Source: CBFHSF01 sp965658445
Lineage (GTDB): Bacteria > Bacteroidota > Bacteroidia > Flavobacteriales > Schleiferiaceae
Direction of reading: 5' to 3'
DNA: 26,833 nucleotides
NCBI GenBank assembly: GCA_965658445.1
Contig: CBFHSF010000019.1
Coordinates: forward strand, 1 to 26,833
Part shown: in pieces, positions 24,253 to 26,833 of the stretch
How positions within the stretch are numbered: position 1 is the stretch's first letter
Layout of the letters: the number at the start of each line of letters is the position of its first letter
Position numbers and translations under genes: made by a program
The notes under the pieces: generated by a model
What the model saw: the letters and a program-made list of their open reading frames with translations, nothing else
Told to the model about the DNA's origin: nothing
Database searches by the model: none

Positions 24253-24270
24253 TCCCGATAGTTATCGGGA
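24253..24270. repeat. Palindrome 2 (TCCCGATA-GT-TATCGGGA)
   Basis: An 8-bp stem TCCCGATA / TATCGGGA with a 2-nt centre follows the anticodon-arm-like CTTGACTC. Sequences of this type (CCCGATA...TATCGGG) look like a dispersed palindromic family; copy number outside the window is unknown. Confidence 0.75.
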
Positions 24271-24284
24271 CAGTAGGTCGAAAT

Positions 24285-24358
24285 GGTCCTATAGCTCAGT
24301 TGGTTAGAGCACCTGACTCATAATCAGGTGGTCCCTGGTTCGAGCCCAGGTGGGACCA
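24285..24358 (+). tRNA. tRNA with CAU anticodon (elongator Met, or Ile2)
   Basis: A complete cloverleaf of 74 nt. The acceptor stem pairs GGTCCTA with TGGGACC (one G-T pair), the D-arm is GCTC-AGTTGGTTA-GAGC, and the anticodon stem is CCTGA / TCAGG around CTCATAA (CAT at 24319-24321). The T-arm contains GGTTCGAGCC. The discriminator is A and CCA is not encoded. The first acceptor pair is G-C, so it is not the initiator tRNA. Elongator Met and the lysidine-modified Ile2 share the CAU anticodon and cannot be told apart safely by eye; I favour elongator Met. The accessory DNA starts right after its 3' end, as is common at tRNA integration sites. Confidence 0.93.
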
Positions 24359-24360
24359 CG

Positions 24361-24740
24361 GTTTAAATTCGAAAACCCTTGAAAACGCAAGTTTTTGAGG
24401 GTTTTTTTATTCCGCAGGTACAACATGGGTACAACTTTTAGGTAAAATTGAGCTTGGTTGTAGCTTCTCTGAGTCTTCTCTTTTGACACTTTACCAGGGG
24501 CTTGCTGTCCTGGATTTGAGGCGTCTTAATATCATAGTATTTCCCCCATTTACCTAATACTGAAATTGATGTTCAGAACGATCCTTCCGTTGAAAGAGGC
24601 ATGACCACTATGTTATTGTTCTTGTGAATAAGAGGGTAAGATTCCCTACTTTCCAGTATAACTATTTCCGTCAAAAAAACCTTACTTTGAAGGATAGTTA
24701 ACCCTTGCAATAATTCAAAACGAAAAATCAAATCTAGTTA
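24361..24740. other. Gene-free 380-bp stretch after the tRNA
   Basis: Besides the terminator it contains a direct repeat GGTACAAC at 24413-24435 (two copies, about 3 bp apart) and AT-rich DNA up to the hsdM start. No coding frame is convincing: an apparent minus-strand frame crosses the tRNA antisense. An integrated element next to a tRNA often starts in such a stretch, but no integrase is seen here. Confidence 0.5.
24372..24409 (+). terminator. Intrinsic terminator of the tRNA
   Basis: AAAACCCT and AGGGTTTT pair over 8 bp. An inner AAAAC/GTTTT part with mismatches extends the stem around a GCAA loop. A T7 tract follows, 14 bp after the tRNA 3' end. Confidence 0.8.
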
Positions 24741-25337
24741 ATGGCCAAAAAAACAATCCATAAGTCTATGGAAGAGCAGCTATGGGATGCTGCCAATAAA
24801 CTCCGTGGTACGGTAGAAAGCTCCGAATACAAACACGTGGTGCTCGGACTCATCTTCCTCAAGTTTGCGAGCGACAAATTTGAAGCACGCAGAGAAGAGC
24901 TCATCGCAGAAGGCAAAGACAAATACCTTGAGATGAAGGAGTTCTACAACATGAAGAACATCTTCTTTCTTCCGGCAGAGTCGCGTTGGTCTTTTGTTAT
25001 TGAACACTCCAAGCAAGATGACATTGCTTTGATCATTGATACGGCTTTGCATACAGTTGAGAAAAACAACCCATCACTCAAAGGTGCACTACCTGATAAT
25101 TACTTCTCGCGCCTCAATATGGACGTGAGTAAATTGGCGGCTTTATTAGATACGATAAACAATATCGACACAATTGCTGACCCTCAACAAGATATTGTTG
25201 GGCGGGTTTATGAATACTTCTTAAGCAAATTCGCCTTGGCGGAAGGTAAAGGAAAAGGTGAATTCTACACTCCAAAGAGTATCGTTAACCTTATTGCAGA
25301 AATGATTGTAAGTCTTCAAAGAAGTTGGACTTTTTAA
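24741..25337 (+). pseudogene. hsdM: Type I restriction-modification M subunit, cut by an IS3 element
   Basis: Codons 1-188 read as the HsdM N-terminus: SMEEQLWDAANKLRGTVESS and EYKHVVLGLIFLKFASDKFE (HsdM_N domain), then PQQDIVGRVYEYFLSKFALA and GKGKGEFYTPKSIVNLIAEM. The last block opens the N6-adenine methyltransferase domain. The frame then enters the IS at 25307: the final residues VSLQRSWTF are IS-coded. The DPxCGSGG SAM-binding loop and the NPPF catalytic motif are missing, so this copy cannot methylate. A whole HsdM is about 480-520 residues. With HsdS and HsdR it would modify and restrict DNA; neither is visible here. ATG 24741 fits the family start well. Confidence 0.93.
25307..25331 (+). 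repeat. Left inverted repeat of the IS3 element
   Basis: TGTAAGTCTTCA AAG AAGTTGGACT. It also supplies the last codons and the stop of the interrupted hsdM frame, just inside the element. Confidence 0.92.
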
Positions 25338-26326
25338 TAAGGAGCAAAATACAAATTATTTTGTGATTTTACTTTCAAGTGATTTCTTCTTCTTTGCTTC
25401 ATAGATTTTTGTTTTAAAATAGTACGTTGTTCTAAGATTTTACGGTTCGTTCCGTTGTAAACGGACGCTGGTGTACAGTTGCTGAGGGATTCGTGATACC
25501 TCTCATTGTTATAGTACTCAATAAAGTCATCAATTGCCTTGTTTAAGTTTGATAGACTGTAGTAATGCTCCAGCTTAACCACGTTTTTCATAGACCGGTG
25601 ATAACGCTCTATTTTTCCTTGCGTTTGCGGATGATTAGGTGCACCGTGTACTTGAGTGATGTCTTTTTCCTTCATAAAGGCTTTAATGTCCTCAGAGATG
25701 TAGCACGAGCCGTTATCAGAAAGAATCTTTGGTCGACGACCTTTAGGAAGCCCCGTTTTTTTAAGAGCCATTTTTACATTTCTTTCTACATCAGGCGTTT
25801 TCATGGATGAGCAAAGTTCATGGTGTATGATAAAACGAGAATAGTCATCCATAATACTCGACAAGTAATACCACCCCCAACCTTCTACTTTAAAGTAGGT
25901 AAAATCCGTTTGCCACATCTGGTGAATTCTTGTGGTTTTGTCCGTAAACTCATTAGCAGCTTTAATCAAAATATGATTAGGACTGGTAATTAAGTCTGCA
26001 GCCTTAAGTATTCTGTAAACAGAACTCTCAGAGATAAAGTGACCACTATTATCCGTCATAAAAGTGGCTATTTCTCTTGGTGAGTCTTCGGTTCTATCTA
26101 AGGCCACTTCAATAACCTTAGCCCTATAACTATCTGGTATTTTATTCCAAGTGCTTCGTGACTTTCGGTCTTCAAGCGCGTCAGGTCCACCATCAAGATA
26201 TCTGTTGTACCAGTTATAGAAAGTCGACTTACTCACGTTCAACTCCTTTATCGTCTGCTTTAATGGAAGTTCAGATCGCTCTGCGATGCGAATGATTTCC
26301 ATCTTTTCGTCTTTTGTATATCTCAT
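25334..26326 (-). CDS. IS3-family transposase OrfB (DDE integrase core)
   Basis: The 330-residue frame has an N-terminal helix-turn-helix (LPLKQTIKELNVSKSTFYNW) and then the rve-type integrase core. The catalytic triad is visible: Asp in WQTDFTYFK, Asp in ILSDNGSCYI, and Glu in GKIERYHRSMK, with the usual spacing. The C-terminal region has the usual basic tail and FIEYYNNERYHESL motif. It is probably made both alone and as a fusion: a -1 shift at AAAAAAG (26371-26365) inside orfA leads straight into this frame through 13 codons before ATG 26326. It catalyses cut-and-paste or copy-out transposition of its own element. The start ATG sits 17 bp after the orfA stop. Confidence 0.96.
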   Translation of the reverse strand: MRYTKDEKMEIIRIAERSELPLKQTIKELNVSKSTFYNWYNRYLDGGPDALEDRKSRSTWNKIPDSYRAKVIEVALDRTEDSPREIATFMTDNSGHFISESSVYRILKAADLITSPNHILIKAANEFTDKTTRIHQMWQTDFTYFKVEGWGWYYLSSIMDDYSRFIIHHELCSSMKTPDVERNVKMALKKTGLPKGRRPKILSDNGSCYISEDIKAFMKEKDITQVHGAPNHPQTQGKIERYHRSMKNVVKLEHYYSLSNLNKAIDDFIEYYNNERYHESLSNCTPASVYNGTNRKILEQRTILKQKSMKQRRRNHLKVKSQNNLYFAPY

Positions 26327-26343
26327 AAATCGTTGATAAGGAT

Positions 26344-26703
26344 CTATTCCATGCCTTTGGATAGCTTTTTTAAAAAGCGATTACGGAGCATTTGTTCAGC
26401 CAAAGCCTCTTTAAGTTCGCCATTCTCTTTTCTCATCTCGGCTACTTCTGAACTATCAGCCTCTCGTTTGGTATCGCCATTAAGGCGAGCCTTGCCAGCT
26501 TCCATAAAAGCTTTACTCCAACTATAATATACCGATTGAGCGATGCCTTCTCTTCGGCATATGGCCGCAATAGAATCGTCGCCACTCATGCCTTCAAGTA
26601 CAATGGCAATTTTCTCTTCGGGGTTGAACTGACGCTTGGTGCGTCTTTTAACATCTTTGATTATGGCCTCTGATTTTTTAGGCCTTCCAGGTGCTTTTTT
26701 CAT
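26344..26703 (-). CDS. IS3-family transposase OrfA (HTH)
   Basis: The 119-residue product is an HTH_Tnp_1-type OrfA: RRTKRQFNPEEKIAIVLEGM, SGDDSIAAICRREGIAQSVY, YSWSKAFMEAGKARL, then a leucine-zipper-like helix (MRKENGELKEALAEQMLRNR). It binds the element's ends and pairs with OrfB. Codons near its end (TTA AAA AAG) hold a canonical A AAA AAG slippery site, where ribosomes can shift by -1 and make an OrfAB fusion, the active transposase in this family. The start ATG 26703 lies 16 bp from a 30-bp palindrome on its upstream side. The N-terminus MKKAPGRPKKSE is basic. Confidence 0.95.
   Translation of the reverse strand: MKKAPGRPKKSEAIIKDVKRRTKRQFNPEEKIAIVLEGMSGDDSIAAICRREGIAQSVYYSWSKAFMEAGKARLNGDTKREADSSEVAEMRKENGELKEALAEQMLRNRFLKKLSKGME
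26365..26371 (-). promoter_or_regulatory. Programmed -1 frameshift site (A AAA AAG)
   Basis: The heptamer A AAA AAG stands in the orfA zero frame as (TT)A AAA AAG. After a -1 slip the reading goes on as GCT ATC CAA and reaches the orfB ATG at 26326 in frame, with no stop. This is the classic IS3-family arrangement. Confidence 0.9.
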
Positions 26704-26705
26704 TT

Positions 26706-26773
26706 GACTAAAGTTTTTCGAGACTTTTCCCTGATCAGGGAAAAGTCTCCATTTGAAAATACTAACTTTAGTC
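26706..26773. repeat. Nested palindromes upstream of the transposase start
   Basis: The inner part is a 30-bp perfect palindrome (GAGACTTTTCCCTGA and its mirror, 26720-26749). It lies within an outer pair, GACTAAAGTT (26706-26715) and AACTTTAGTC (26764-26773). It sits between the IS end and the orfA start codon and could fold in DNA as a cruciform or in RNA as a long hairpin. Confidence 0.9.
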
Positions 26774-26795
26774 CAACTTATGCTGAAGACTTACA
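26770..26795 (-). repeat. Right inverted repeat of the IS3 element
   Basis: On the minus strand it reads TGTAAGTCTTCA GCAT AAGTTGGACT. It matches the left repeat at 22 of the aligned positions, with a one-base length difference. Confidence 0.92.
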
Positions 26796-26833
26796 GTTTA
26801 CAGAAGTTTCTTCTTTGCAAGACGGGAAAGTTG

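Larger units (their letters stand above)
24211..24283 (+). other. tRNA-like remnant split by two palindromes
   Basis: Here TAGCTCA (24211-24217) and GTAGAGCA (24237-24244) have the D-arm pattern of a tRNA (GCTC...GAGC stem), but the D-loop is occupied by a 19-bp palindrome. CTTGACTC (24245-24252) fits the 5' half of an anticodon arm, and the next bases are a second palindrome. AGGTCGAAA (24275-24283) looks like the variable loop and start of a T-arm. The intact tRNA starts 1 bp later. I read it as a decayed tRNA gene copy into which two similar palindromic elements were inserted. No functional tRNA can be built from it. Confidence 0.5.
25307..26795 (-). mobile_element. Complete IS3-family insertion sequence (about 1.49 kb)
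   Basis: The element is bounded by inverted repeats: TGTAAGTCTTCA-AAG-AAGTTGGACT at 25307-25331 and the reverse of TGTAAGTCTTCA-GCAT-AAGTTGGACT at 26770-26795 (one-base indel between them). It holds orfA and orfB on the minus strand, joined by a slippery site. It lies inside hsdM. No target-site duplication is visible: the left flank ends in GAT and the right begins GTT. The right flank of 38 bp does not read as the rest of hsdM. Confidence 0.95.

Noticed and set aside
24304..24489. Minus-strand 61-codon frame covering the tRNA
   Set aside because: Its end is the antisense of the tRNA and the terminator; no domain is recognisable.

Overview
The window looks like chromosomal DNA of a Bacteroidota (Flavobacteriales-like) bacterium. 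The signs are a very large secreted protein ending in a type IX secretion (T9SS) sorting domain, many SpII lipoproteins, TAnnTTTG-type -7 boxes, the rbfA/LolE-type permease gene pair, methylmalonyl-CoA epimerase, and start sites that lack a strong Shine-Dalgarno sequence. This placement is inferred from gene content only; no marker gene gives a species.

Layout. 1-3.7 kb holds minus-strand envelope genes: a partial lipoprotein, an outer-membrane beta-barrel protein, a twice-frameshifted lipoprotein gene, and a polytopic membrane protein with an ExbD-like tail. 3.8-8.5 kb is one 1545-residue T9SS substrate built from ten SdrD-B-like Ca-binding-type repeats. 8.7-10.3 kb has a stand-alone IS5-type (DUF4096) transposase N-terminal protein, about 800 bp without a gene, and an orphan HicB-like antitoxin. 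10.3-13.6 kb has minus-strand envelope genes: a SIMPL protein, a mini-protein that looks like the tail of a VOC enzyme, a membrane protein, a periplasmic protein and a frameshifted small gene. 13.7-18.6 kb has a VanW protein, an HTH-regulator/methyltransferase pair, a small hypothetical gene, two overlapping lipoprotein genes (a propeller-like one and a CxxC thioredoxin-like one), a structured intergenic region and a Cys-containing lipoprotein. 18.8-24.1 kb is the conserved core: an XRE regulator, rbfA, a LolC/E-type permease, a small membrane protein, an MsbA-type ABC exporter, methylmalonyl-CoA epimerase and a HAD phosphatase. From 24.1 kb the DNA becomes accessory: a tRNA-like remnant split by two palindromes, an intact tRNA(CAU), then a type I modification gene (hsdM) cut by an IS3-family element that fills the rest of the window.

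How it fits together. Most genes are envelope or secreted functions. The IS3 element is complete: it has inverted repeats, orfA, orfB, a canonical A AAA AAG slippery site that joins the two frames, and a 30-bp perfect palindrome just upstream of the transposase start. It left no visible target duplication, and the far flank does not read as hsdM, which suggests an adjacent deletion. Three single-base homopolymer frameshifts in two small genes are either real decay or consensus errors and should be checked in reads. I see no clear new multi-gene system. The least explained items are the palindrome-split tRNA remnant, the structured DNA at 17.8-18.0 kb, the overlapping propeller/thioredoxin-like lipoprotein pair, and the polytopic protein with two ExbD-like segments.
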